A stretch of DNA of 24,388 nt from Kmv34 sp964524965 (GTDB lineage: Bacteria; Aerophobota; Aerophobia; Aerophobales; B3-G15): contig CAZGDY010000012.1 of NCBI GenBank assembly GCA_964524965.1, forward strand, positions 1 to 24,388, given 5' to 3'. A model generated the notes under the pieces. That model made no database searches. It saw only the letters and a list, made by a program, of their open reading frames with translations, and was not told the origin of the DNA. The first letter of the stretch is position 1, and the number at the start of each line of letters is the position of its first letter. Made by a program: the position numbers and the translations under genes. This document shows, piece after piece, positions 1 to 7,007 of this stretch.

Positions 1-2
1 GA

Positions 3-311
3 GTAGAGGTGGAGCGAACAAAGAGAATTCTTCTTGTTTTTGCTTCCTTAATTGCTGCTTCAGCAGTTTCGGTGAGTGGGGTAATTGGCTTTGTGGGGTT
101 GATTATTCCCCATATTACAAGACTTTTGGTAGGACCTGACCATCGAATGCTCCTTCCTACTTCTTGTTTGATTGGGGCAATATTTCTTTTGTGGTGCGAT
201 ACTTTAGCTCGAGTTATCATCGCTCCGGTTGAGCTTCCAGTAGGGATAATAACGGCTTGTTTTGGCGCTCCTTTTTTTATCTATCTTTTAACCAGAGGCA
301 AACGAGGTTAA
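3..311 (+). CDS. FecCD/BtuC-family ABC transporter permease, C-terminal part (5' end outside window)
   Basis: Inner-membrane permease of a type II ABC importer for iron-siderophore, heme or cobalamin. Only about the last 100 residues are present. The frame is open to the left edge of the window, so the GTG at 9 is an internal Val and not a start. Family features seen: an entry segment VERTKR, then a hydrophobic stretch containing GVIGFVGLIIPHITRLL (the cytoplasmic loop of FecCD proteins that contacts the ATPase), a further membrane segment around LIGAIFLLWCDTLAR, the conserved ELPVGIITACFGAPFF signature, and a short basic tail. The stop at 309-311 lies 3 nt before the ATPase start, so the two are cotranscribed. 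Substrate (iron complex or B12) cannot be decided from this fragment. Confidence 0.93.
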   Translation, partial: VEVERTKRILLVFASLIAASAVSVSGVIGFVGLIIPHITRLLVGPDHRMLLPTSCLIGAIFLLWCDTLARVIIAPVELPVGIITACFGAPFFIYLLTRGKRG

Positions 312-314
312 TTT

Positions 315-1565
315 ATGCTTGAAGTTATAAATCTTTCTTGTTATTTTGAAGAGAAAAAAATTCTCCAGGATATAAATTTTAGTCTTTTTCCTGGTGATTT
401 TTTAGGAGTGGTGGGGCCTAACGGAGCAGGAAAAACAACTCTCTTAAGATTGATAACCGGAATTCTTTCTCCTGATGTAGGGAAAGTGCTGATTAAAGGG
501 AAAGATATTGGATTTCAACCTCGTCGTACTCTTTCTCGTAGGGTAGCTATGGTGCCCCAAAATACTTACATAAATTTTCCCTTTACTGCTTTTGAGGTGG
601 TTTTAATGGGGAGACATCCTTACCTTAGACGATTTGAAGGGGAGAAAAAAAAAGATTTAGAGAAAGTTAAAGAATGTATGCACCTCACCAAGACCTGGCA
701 TTTAAAAGATAAAAAAGTAACTCAAGTAAGCGGAGGGGAACTCCAAAGAATAGTTATAGCTCAGGCCCTCACCCAGGATACCCCTCTTTTACTTTTAGAT
801 GAGCCTACATCTCATCTGGATATAAACAACGAGTTTAAGATATTGGAGATTATTCTTAAGTTAAATAAGGAGAGTGATAAAAGTATAATTTTTGTTTCTC
901 ATGACCTTAACTTAGCTGCCCGCTATTGTGACAGATTAATTCTTCTAAAAGAAGGAAAGATATTCACCGAGGGGGAAGTAGAAAAAGTACTTACTTCTCA
1001 AAATATAAGAAGCGTCTATCATCTTAATGCTCTGGTAAAAAAACACCCTATTACCGGCTGTATCTATACTTTGCCAGTCTCTCTGCGAGGAGAGAAAAAG
1101 AACAATAAAAGAAGAGGTAGAATTCATCTTATTGGAGGAGGGGGAAGCGCTAGTAGAATAATGAAAGAGCTTTTTGATCGAGGTTATGAGATCTCAGTAG
1201 GGGTGGTAAATGTTTTTGATGCTGATTTTGAAACGGCTAAGGTTTTTGAGGTACCCTGTGTGGTAGAGGCACCTTTTTCTCCCATCACTCCCGAGTCACA
1301 CCAAAAAAACCTGGATTTAATTAATGATTCTCAACTGATTATTTTGTGTAATGCCCCTTTTGGCAGTGGAAATATTTTGAATTTGAAAGCAGCTTTATAT
1401 GCCTTAAAAGAAAAAAAACTGCGGGTGATAGTCCAAAATGAAGTTCCTATCGAAAAAAGAGACTATGCTCAAGGTGAGGCAGGAAAAATTTTTGATGAGT
1501 TAATCAAAGGAGGAGCAATAATTACCACTAAAGAAGATGAAGTACTTACTCTTGTGCAAAACTAA
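315..1565 (+). CDS. FecE/BtuD-type ABC transporter ATP-binding protein with C-terminal extra domain
   Basis: ATPase partner of the preceding permease, 416 aa. Residues 1-255 are a complete ABC cassette: Walker A GPNGAGKTT (34-42), Q-loop in MVPQN, signature VSGGELQR, Walker B LLLLDEPTSHLD and switch His in VSHDLN. FecE and BtuD proteins usually end near residue 260. Here a basic linker (GEKKNNKRRGR) leads into about 145 further residues that begin IHLIGGGGSASRIMKELFDR, a Rossmann-like glycine-rich start. That part continues with VGVVNVFDADFETAKVFEVPCV and EAPFSPI. Similar extensions occur on ATPases of this group in some Firmicutes and anaerobes; their function is, as far as I know, unassigned. 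The ribosome site is GAGG, 7 nt before the ATG. The gene ends 12 nt from the convergent purine permease gene. Confidence 0.93.
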   Translation: MLEVINLSCYFEEKKILQDINFSLFPGDFLGVVGPNGAGKTTLLRLITGILSPDVGKVLIKGKDIGFQPRRTLSRRVAMVPQNTYINFPFTAFEVVLMGRHPYLRRFEGEKKKDLEKVKECMHLTKTWHLKDKKVTQVSGGELQRIVIAQALTQDTPLLLLDEPTSHLDINNEFKILEIILKLNKESDKSIIFVSHDLNLAARYCDRLILLKEGKIFTEGEVEKVLTSQNIRSVYHLNALVKKHPITGCIYTLPVSLRGEKKNNKRRGRIHLIGGGGSASRIMKELFDRGYEISVGVVNVFDADFETAKVFEVPCVVEAPFSPITPESHQKNLDLINDSQLIILCNAPFGSGNILNLKAALYALKEKKLRVIVQNEVPIEKRDYAQGEAGKIFDELIKGGAIITTKEDEVLTLVQN

Positions 1566-1577
1566 ATAAGGATTAGT

Positions 1578-2885
1578 TCAGAGTTTTATAGTATGAAGTG
1601 CCAAATCAAGGATAGAAAGTCCAAAAATTATCCAAAGAATGAGAGGAATCTCACCGAATTTCCTTAAAATAATTTTAATTAAAACGTAAAAGATGAAACC
1701 AAAAGCAAGACCAGTGCTGATACTGTAAGTTAAAGATACTAAAATGATTACCAAAAAACAAGGGACGGCAACTTCAAGGTCTTTAAAATTAATATCGACA
1801 ATGTGTCTCATCATATAAAGTCCTACCATAATTAAAGCAGGAGCTGTAGCGTAGGAAGGAACAATACCAATTACAGGAATAAATAATAAACCTGTCAAAA
1901 AAATAACTCCGGTGACAATAGAGGTAAGACCAGTTCTACCCCCTTCCTTTACTCCAGTAGCTGATTCAAGATAAGAAGTGGTGGTAGATGTTCCCATTAG
2001 AGCACCGAACATAGTAGCTGCGGCATCAATGCACAGAAGTCGTCCCAATTTAGGGATATTTCCATCCTTTTTCACCATATTTGTTTCGTAGGAGATGGCT
2101 ACTAATGTTCCCAGACTGTCAAAAAGGTCCATAAACATTAGAGAAAAAATAGCTCCCATAAAACTAAACCGCAAAGCCGCTAAAATGTCGATTTTGAAAA
2201 AAATAGAGGATATATCCACATTAAAGACTACAGGAGAGACAGGGAGTGTAATCTTACCCAGGATTATTCCCACAGCAGTGGCCGAGAAGATACCGATAAC
2301 AAGAGCACCCTTGATTTTTTTTATTTCCAGAATAATTATTATTAGAAGGCCAAAAAGACCGATTAATACATTGCTGTTTATAGGGCCAAGTCCTACCAAA
2401 GTAGCCTCGTTTTTTACCACTAAACCAAGATTAACAAGACCGATAAAGGTGATAAAGATTCCTAACCCTACGGAAATAGAAATTATCAAGGAATGAGGAA
2501 TTGAACGGACGATGGCTTGTCTCACACCCATAATAGTCAATACCAAAAAAAGAAGACCTGAGAGAAAGACGATGCCCAGGGCAGTTTCCCAATTTACCGC
2601 TCCTCCTAATACCAAAGAATAAGCGAAAAAAGCATTTAACCCCATACCAGGAGCCATGGCAACGGGAGTGTTGGTGAAAACTCCCACCGCAATGGTAGAT
2701 ACAGCGGTAACAAGACAGGTAACTCCAATGAGAGCGCTTTTATTCATACCGGTAACGCTTAGAATTTCCGGATTTACAAAGGCGATATAAGCCATAGCAA
2801 GAAAAGTGGTAATTCCTGCGATTATCTCAACTCTTAGACAAGTTTTATATTGTCTCAGCTTGAATAATCTATCAAAAATATCCAT
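1578..2885 (-). CDS. NCS2-family purine permease, AzgA/PbuG type
   Basis: Predicted proton-coupled uptake of hypoxanthine, guanine or adenine across the inner membrane; 435 aa, full length for the AzgA branch. Family motifs seen: EIIAGITTFLAMAYIAFVNP near the N-terminus, the substrate-region motif MAPGMGLNAFFAYSLV, the helix FMDLFDSLGTLVAISYETN, and the TSTTTSYLESATGVKEGGRTGLTS type motif (split TM8-TM9 region). About a dozen hydrophobic segments span the chain. It is transcribed alone, convergent with the ABC ATPase (12 nt gap) and divergent from the M23 peptidase gene. A GGAAGAG ribosome site lies upstream of the ATG. The 5' region has no visible purine riboswitch core. The exact purine preference cannot be read from sequence. 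Confidence 0.93.
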   Translation of the reverse strand: MDIFDRLFKLRQYKTCLRVEIIAGITTFLAMAYIAFVNPEILSVTGMNKSALIGVTCLVTAVSTIAVGVFTNTPVAMAPGMGLNAFFAYSLVLGGAVNWETALGIVFLSGLLFLVLTIMGVRQAIVRSIPHSLIISISVGLGIFITFIGLVNLGLVVKNEATLVGLGPINSNVLIGLFGLLIIIILEIKKIKGALVIGIFSATAVGIILGKITLPVSPVVFNVDISSIFFKIDILAALRFSFMGAIFSLMFMDLFDSLGTLVAISYETNMVKKDGNIPKLGRLLCIDAAATMFGALMGTSTTTSYLESATGVKEGGRTGLTSIVTGVIFLTGLLFIPVIGIVPSYATAPALIMVGLYMMRHIVDINFKDLEVAVPCFLVIILVSLTYSISTGLAFGFIFYVLIKIILRKFGEIPLILWIIFGLSILDLALHTIKL

Positions 2886-2991
2886 ATGTTATCTCTTCCA
2901 ATAGATAAAATAAACAATTTAGTTTCTATGAAACAGGGAAAAATGTCAAATCATCGCTAACTTGATTAATTTTAAGGCTTTTAGTAAAATA

Positions 2992-3019
2992 CATCTTAGA
3001 TTCTTTAGGATGGTTTTTT
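2992..3019 (+). terminator. terminator-like hairpin plus T-run, plus orientation, no gene upstream
   Basis: The arms CATCTTAG (2992-2999) and TTAGGATG (3005-3012) can pair over 8 bp with two G-U wobbles around loop ATTCT, followed by G and six T (3014-3019). The form is that of a weak intrinsic terminator reading rightwards. No rightward gene precedes it, since the purine permease gene points left. It could insulate the peptidase promoter or end a short unannotated RNA. Confidence 0.3.
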
Positions 3020-3091
3020 ATAAATAAACAGTGCTAAGATAGCCGTACTGCAAAGTAAGAGTTGCTTAATTTTAAATTACAGTCTCTTTCA

Positions 3092-3120
3092 TTGACAGAA
3101 AGCCTCAAAAAAGCTATAAT
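3092..3120 (+). promoter_or_regulatory. consensus sigma-70-type promoter for the M23 peptidase gene
   Basis: TTGACA at 3092-3097 and TATAAT at 3115-3120 match both consensus hexamers exactly with a 17-bp spacer. The predicted start of transcription is near 3127, giving a leader of only about 25 nt that holds the AGAGG ribosome site (3138-3142). Confidence 0.85.
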
Positions 3121-3151
3121 AGTCGAAAATAATTAAAAGAGGAAATAATTG

Positions 3152-4654
3152 ATGAGGAGAAAAAAGTTACTTTTTAGTGTGGGAATAATGGTAACTGTTT
3201 TTACGGTGGCGATTTTATTGAAATTTTCTCCTTTTGCCAGTATTTCCCCTTTTGAATTTTTTCATATCGATTCCCCCTCCGATTTATTAAAAAGTGAAAA
3301 TCAAGAACTTCAAGAACAAAAAATAACCCAAGAAAAGCTTGGAAATTCTGTTTTGGAGGGATTTACCCCTCAAGAAGTAAAGAGTAGCTTATCTTCCTTG
3401 CTATCTGGCGAAGAAAAAGAGAAAGTACCGACATTTACCACCTTTTTTTCCGGTAATATTCACCGGGGTGATACCCTCTATGACGTGCTGAAAGGAGCAG
3501 GTGTCAGCTCCCAGAGAATTTATCTTATCGCAAGATCTCTAAAATTGGTTTTTAATCCCAAAAATTGTAAGCCGGGAGACAATGTTGAACTGCAAAAACA
3601 TAGTGAAAACGGGCTTATAATATTTAAGTATTTTCCGGAAGGACTTGACTATTATCTTGTAGAGGAAACACAGTCTGGAGTTTTCTTGGCGAAAAAAGAA
3701 AAAGTGCCAGCAGATAAGATTTTAATTGGTGTGAAAGGAGAGATAAAATCTTCTCTTTACGAGGCCATGAAAAAAGAAGGACTGGATAATGAGCTCATTT
3801 TACAATTTGCCGATATTTTTTCTTGGGAGATAGATTTTCTTACTATTCCCCGCAAAGGAGACTCTTTTCAGATAATATGGGAGAGGTATGTTAATTCAGA
3901 AGAAAAAGTTTTAAAAGAAGGCAGGATTCTTGCTGCTCAATATATTAATGCAGGTAGAGAACATGCAGCTATATTTTATTGTGACCCGGAAGGACTCAAG
4001 GGATACTTTACACCAGAGGGAGAGTCTTTACGCAAAACTTTTCTTAGTTCTCCCTTGAATTACAGAAGAATATCTTCTTATTTTTCTTATCGTCGGTTCC
4101 ATCCCATTCTTAAGATTTATCGCCCTCATTTAGGAATTGATTATGCTGCTCCTACAGGAACTCCAGTTTCTTCCGTAGGTGAAGGAGTAATTACTTTTGC
4201 TGGGTGGAAGGGAGGATTTGGCAATTATGTTAAGATTAAACATCCTAATGGATATATCACCAGTTATGGTCATTTTTCTCGCATAGCTAAGGGTATAACA
4301 GAGGGGAGAAAAGTACGACAGGGACAGGTTATCGGATATGTAGGGACAACGGGCCTTTCTACAGGACCCCATCTTGATTTTAGAATAACTAAAAATGGTG
4401 AGCATCTTAATTTTCTTAAGCTTAAACACCCTCGGGCCACGCCTCTGGAATCAGTTTATCTTGAGGAATTTAATAAAACTAAAGATGTTTATGTTTATTA
4501 TTTTCAGGTTTTATCTCAAACTCCTGAGAATACCTTAGTTTTTCTCAGGGAGACTCCTGAAGAAAGGGAGGTAGTTTCCTCTCGTTATTCTGGGAGTGCT
4601 CCTTCTAATAATTTTCCTGAACTTTTATTTCTTTTTGTAGAGCGCATTATTTAA
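3152..4654 (+). CDS. M23-family (LytM/MepM-like) envelope metallopeptidase
   Basis: Predicted murein endopeptidase or regulator anchored in the inner membrane and facing the periplasm, 500 aa. An ATG at 3152 and a TTG at 3149 both follow AGAGG; I take the ATG. Residues 5-25 form a signal anchor. Residues about 95-290 resemble the LysM/OapA-like and linker region of MepM proteins (HRGDTLYDVLKGAGVS, FEPGD-like KPGDNVEL). The M23 fold spans about 305-425: HLGID gives H326 and D330, YGHFS gives H374, and GPHLDFRI gives H407. The usual HxH motif is HLD here, so one expected zinc ligand is Asp409. GNYVKIKHPNGYITSYGH and VIGYVGTTGLSTGPH are otherwise canonical. The C-terminal 75 residues have no motif I recognise. 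It appears monocistronic. Confidence 0.9.
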   Translation: MRRKKLLFSVGIMVTVFTVAILLKFSPFASISPFEFFHIDSPSDLLKSENQELQEQKITQEKLGNSVLEGFTPQEVKSSLSSLLSGEEKEKVPTFTTFFSGNIHRGDTLYDVLKGAGVSSQRIYLIARSLKLVFNPKNCKPGDNVELQKHSENGLIIFKYFPEGLDYYLVEETQSGVFLAKKEKVPADKILIGVKGEIKSSLYEAMKKEGLDNELILQFADIFSWEIDFLTIPRKGDSFQIIWERYVNSEEKVLKEGRILAAQYINAGREHAAIFYCDPEGLKGYFTPEGESLRKTFLSSPLNYRRISSYFSYRRFHPILKIYRPHLGIDYAAPTGTPVSSVGEGVITFAGWKGGFGNYVKIKHPNGYITSYGHFSRIAKGITEGRKVRQGQVIGYVGTTGLSTGPHLDFRITKNGEHLNFLKLKHPRATPLESVYLEEFNKTKDVYVYYFQVLSQTPENTLVFLRETPEEREVVSSRYSGSAPSNNFPELLFLFVERII

Positions 4655-4698
4655 TTTTCCCGCCTGTTTCTGGAGATTTTTGGGAAATTCAGAAAAAA

Positions 4699-4726
4699 TT
4701 GACTTGATGGGAATGTTTGGTAAGGT
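4699..4726 (+). promoter_or_regulatory. possible promoter of larBC
   Basis: TTGACT (4699-4704) and TAAGGT (4721-4726) with a 16-bp spacer and TGG just before the -10 element. The -35 box is good and the -10 box weak. It sits in the 200-nt gap before larB, where I see no riboswitch-like structure. Confidence 0.35.
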
Positions 4727-4854
4727 TAAGGCTTAAATATCAAGTTATAAACTCCATTTTTCCTAAAAATCTTTTAACTTAATCCACTAAGTGTGTTTTT
4801 CAAAAAAACATAAATGATGAACTCAAGCAACTCCAATGAAATAGGATAAACCAA

Positions 4855-5625
4855 GTGAACAAGGAATTTATTAAAAGCGTTTTAGAGAAAGTAAAACAGG
4901 AAAAGCTATCTATAGATGAAGCTTTGGAAAGACTAAAAACTCTTCCTTTTGAAGATATTGGTTTTGCCAGAATTGATCATCATCGTGAGCTTCGCCGGGG
5001 ATTTCCTGAGATTATTTTTTGCGAGGGAAAAACAATTCTTCAGATTAAAGCTATTGCCCAAAGACTCTGGAAGAAGGGAAATTTAATTGTAGCAACTCGA
5101 GCCAATAAAGAAGTTTATCAGGCAATTAAAGATGTTGTACCTGAGGTTATTTATTATCCTGAGGCAAGAATAGTTGCTGGAGGAAAAGCAAAGCCTATTG
5201 TCAATAAGGAAAAATTCATCTTGGTGATTTCTGCAGGGACCGGAGATATTCCTGTAGCCGAGGAGGCAAAGGTGATATCTCAGCTGATGGGCAACAAGGT
5301 TGAAACTTTATATGATGTGGGAATAGCAGGATTTCATCGTATCATTGAAGAAAAGAACCTTCTAACTACGGCCAATGTTTTAATAGTAGTGGCAGGAATG
5401 GAAGGGGCATTACCTGGATTAGTGGGAGGATTAGTAGATAAGCCCGTAATAGCTGTTCCGACCAGTATAGGATATGGAGCCAGTTTTAGTGGAATTTCAG
5501 CTTTGCTTGGAATGCTTAACAGTTGCAGCCCTGGAATAGGAGTTGTAAATATTGATAATGGCTTCGGAGCGGGTTATTTTGCTTCCTTAATTAACAATAT
5601 GAATATAAGCATAAATAAACTATGA
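4855..5625 (+). CDS. larB: LarB, pyridinium-3,5-biscarboxylate mononucleotide synthase
   Basis: First step of nickel-pincer nucleotide (NPN) cofactor synthesis: LarB carboxylates nicotinic acid adenine dinucleotide and releases AMP. The 256 aa are full length. The N-terminal signature GFARIDHHRELRRGFPEIIF is typical of LarB. The C-terminal half is the PurE-like (AIR carboxylase) domain, with GMEGALPGLVGGLVDKPVIA and VPTSIGYGASFSGISALLGM. Cys224 in NSCSPGIGVVN fits the position of the Cys known to form a covalent intermediate in the Lactobacillus enzyme. Translation starts at GTG 4855, 9 nt after an AGGA. The stop overlaps the larC start (ATGA), so the two are translationally coupled. The sulfur insertase LarE and the racemase LarA are not in the window. 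Confidence 0.94.
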   Translation: MNKEFIKSVLEKVKQEKLSIDEALERLKTLPFEDIGFARIDHHRELRRGFPEIIFCEGKTILQIKAIAQRLWKKGNLIVATRANKEVYQAIKDVVPEVIYYPEARIVAGGKAKPIVNKEKFILVISAGTGDIPVAEEAKVISQLMGNKVETLYDVGIAGFHRIIEEKNLLTTANVLIVVAGMEGALPGLVGGLVDKPVIAVPTSIGYGASFSGISALLGMLNSCSPGIGVVNIDNGFGAGYFASLINNMNISINKL

Positions 5626-6803
5626 AAATTGCCTACTTTAATTGTTTTTCAGGAATAAGTGGAGATATGGTATTAGGTGCTCTAATAGATGCAGGAGTTT
5701 CTTCATCGATTTTTGAGAAAATAATTGATGATTTAAATCTGCCTAATTGTAAAATAGTTTACAAGAAAGTAAAAAGAAAAAGTATAGTGGCCACGAAAGT
5801 GGATATTATCTTGTCTTCCGAGAAGAAAAAATCTCCAATAGAAACTCTAACTCTTATAGATAGTTTAAATTTACCTTCCTATTTGAAAGAAAAAAGTAAA
5901 GAGATTTTTCTAACTATGGCAAAAGCTGAGGCAAAAATTCATCAAGAGACTCTGGAAAGTTTGCATCTGCACGAGTTGGGGTCTTTAGATACATTGATTG
6001 ATATAGTAGGTGCGGTTATTGGTCTTGATGCGATGGGTGTAAAAAAGGTTTATGCCTCTAAAGTAAATTTGGGCGGGGGAATAGTTAGGACTGCCCACGG
6101 GGATCTTCCCGTTCCTGCTCCGGCTACTGCTGAACTTTTAAAAAAAGTCCCTGTTTATTCTTCTCAAATTGAGGCTGAGCTTACTACCCCTACAGGGGCG
6201 GCAATACTTAAAGGTTTGTCTAAAGGTTATGGGCCTATTCCTGATATGAAATTAGAAAAAATTGGATATGGAGCAGGAGAAAAAAACCTTTCTTCTCCCA
6301 ACGTTCTCAGAGTATTGATAGGAGAAGTAGAAACTTTTTTTCAGGAAGACTGGGTAGCTGTTCTGGAAACCAATATAGACGATATGAATCCTCAATTCTA
6401 CGATTATGTTATTGACTCTTTTTTCAAAAAAGGTGCTCTTGATGTTTTCTTAACTCCAACTCAGATGAAAAAAAACCGTCCCGGTGTGGTTTTAACTGTA
6501 ATCTGCGAGGAAGAAAAAGAAAAAGAGCTTCTAAAAACAATTTTTTTAGAAACGACAACTCTGGGTGTTAGAATATCCCATACTCGACGGAAAAAGATAA
6601 AAAGAAAGATAAGAAGTTTTCAAAGTTCTTTAGGAAAGGTCAAAGTCAAGTTTGGCATTTTAAAAGAAAAAATAATCAATCTAACCCCAGAATATGATGA
6701 TTGTAGAAGAATTGCTGCAGAGAAAAATCTGCCCTTGAGAGAAGTTTACCAATTGGTAAAAAGCGAAGCTTTGGCATCGCCATGTTTTTTCCCAAAAAAT
6801 TAA
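5622..6803 (+). CDS. larC: LarC, nickel insertion protein for the NPN cofactor
   Basis: CTP-dependent nickel chelatase that completes the NPN cofactor used by lactate racemase and related LarA-family enzymes; 393 aa, cytoplasmic. Signature segments are the N-terminal FNCFSGISGDMVLGALIDAG, the His-rich IHQETLESLHLHELGSLDT (probable nickel handling), GGGIVRTAHGDLPVPAPATA and TPTGAAIL. The C-terminal domain has TNIDDMNPQFYDYVIDSFF and GALDVFLTPTQMKKNRPG. In Lactobacillus plantarum the two domains are encoded in separate frames joined by programmed frameshifting. Here one uninterrupted frame covers both. It starts inside the larB stop (ATGA). Confidence 0.94.
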   Translation: MKIAYFNCFSGISGDMVLGALIDAGVSSSIFEKIIDDLNLPNCKIVYKKVKRKSIVATKVDIILSSEKKKSPIETLTLIDSLNLPSYLKEKSKEIFLTMAKAEAKIHQETLESLHLHELGSLDTLIDIVGAVIGLDAMGVKKVYASKVNLGGGIVRTAHGDLPVPAPATAELLKKVPVYSSQIEAELTTPTGAAILKGLSKGYGPIPDMKLEKIGYGAGEKNLSSPNVLRVLIGEVETFFQEDWVAVLETNIDDMNPQFYDYVIDSFFKKGALDVFLTPTQMKKNRPGVVLTVICEEEKEKELLKTIFLETTTLGVRISHTRRKKIKRKIRSFQSSLGKVKVKFGILKEKIINLTPEYDDCRRIAAEKNLPLREVYQLVKSEALASPCFFPKN

Positions 6804-6880
6804 AAAAAGACATAGAAGAACTATTAGTTCTGCAGATGATGTTTTATGAGTTAATAAAAAGAAGAGGTTTTTTAAGGTAA
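6782..6880 (+). CDS. possible 32-residue basic peptide overlapping the end of larC
   Basis: An ATG at 6782, in another frame inside the last codons of larC, opens 32 codons ending in TAA at 6880. The product would be basic and helical (…KKLKKDIEELLVLQMMFYEL…, ending KRRGFLR) and extends well past the larC stop. There is no clear ribosome site, although translation could be coupled to larC. I do not recognise it and it may be a chance reading frame. Confidence 0.2.
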   Translation: MFFPKKLKKDIEELLVLQMMFYELIKRRGFLR

Positions 6881-6915
6881 AAGGTATATAAATAAACAGA
6901 AGTTTCTTTCCAATT

Positions 6916-6944
6916 TTGTAACAAAAGATAGATTTTTATAGATT
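6916..6944 (+). promoter_or_regulatory. possible promoter of the FecR/CHASE2/STAS cluster
   Basis: TTGTAA (6916-6921) and TAGATT (6939-6944) with a 17-bp spacer; an overlapping TATAGA (6937-6942) gives 15 bp. Both boxes are only partial matches. The site lies in the gap between larC and the FecR-domain gene. Confidence 0.3.
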
Positions 6945-7007
6945 AGACAAGAAGTGGACTAAAAAATAAGGGTGGCTATAGGAGGCTACCTGAGAAGAGA
7001 GGCGAAA

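Noticed and set aside
2095..2496. Plus-strand open frame of 133 codons inside the purine permease gene
   Set aside because: It lies antisense to conserved membrane segments of a well-supported permease and has no homology-like motif.
2923..2949. Leftward TTGACA (2949-2944) with TAGAAA (2928-2923) as promoter of the purine permease gene
   Set aside because: The -35 box is perfect but the spacer is only 15 bp and the -10 box is weak; no better -10 element stands at 16-18 bp.
2886..3148. Purine riboswitch upstream of the AzgA-type permease
   Set aside because: I looked for the conserved three-way-junction core on the minus strand and did not find it.
4655..4854. Terminator after the M23 gene or a nickel riboswitch before larB
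   Set aside because: TTTCCC/GGGAAA and TGTTTTT/AAAAACA inverted repeats exist but are short and lack a following T-run; no conserved riboswitch motif is visible.
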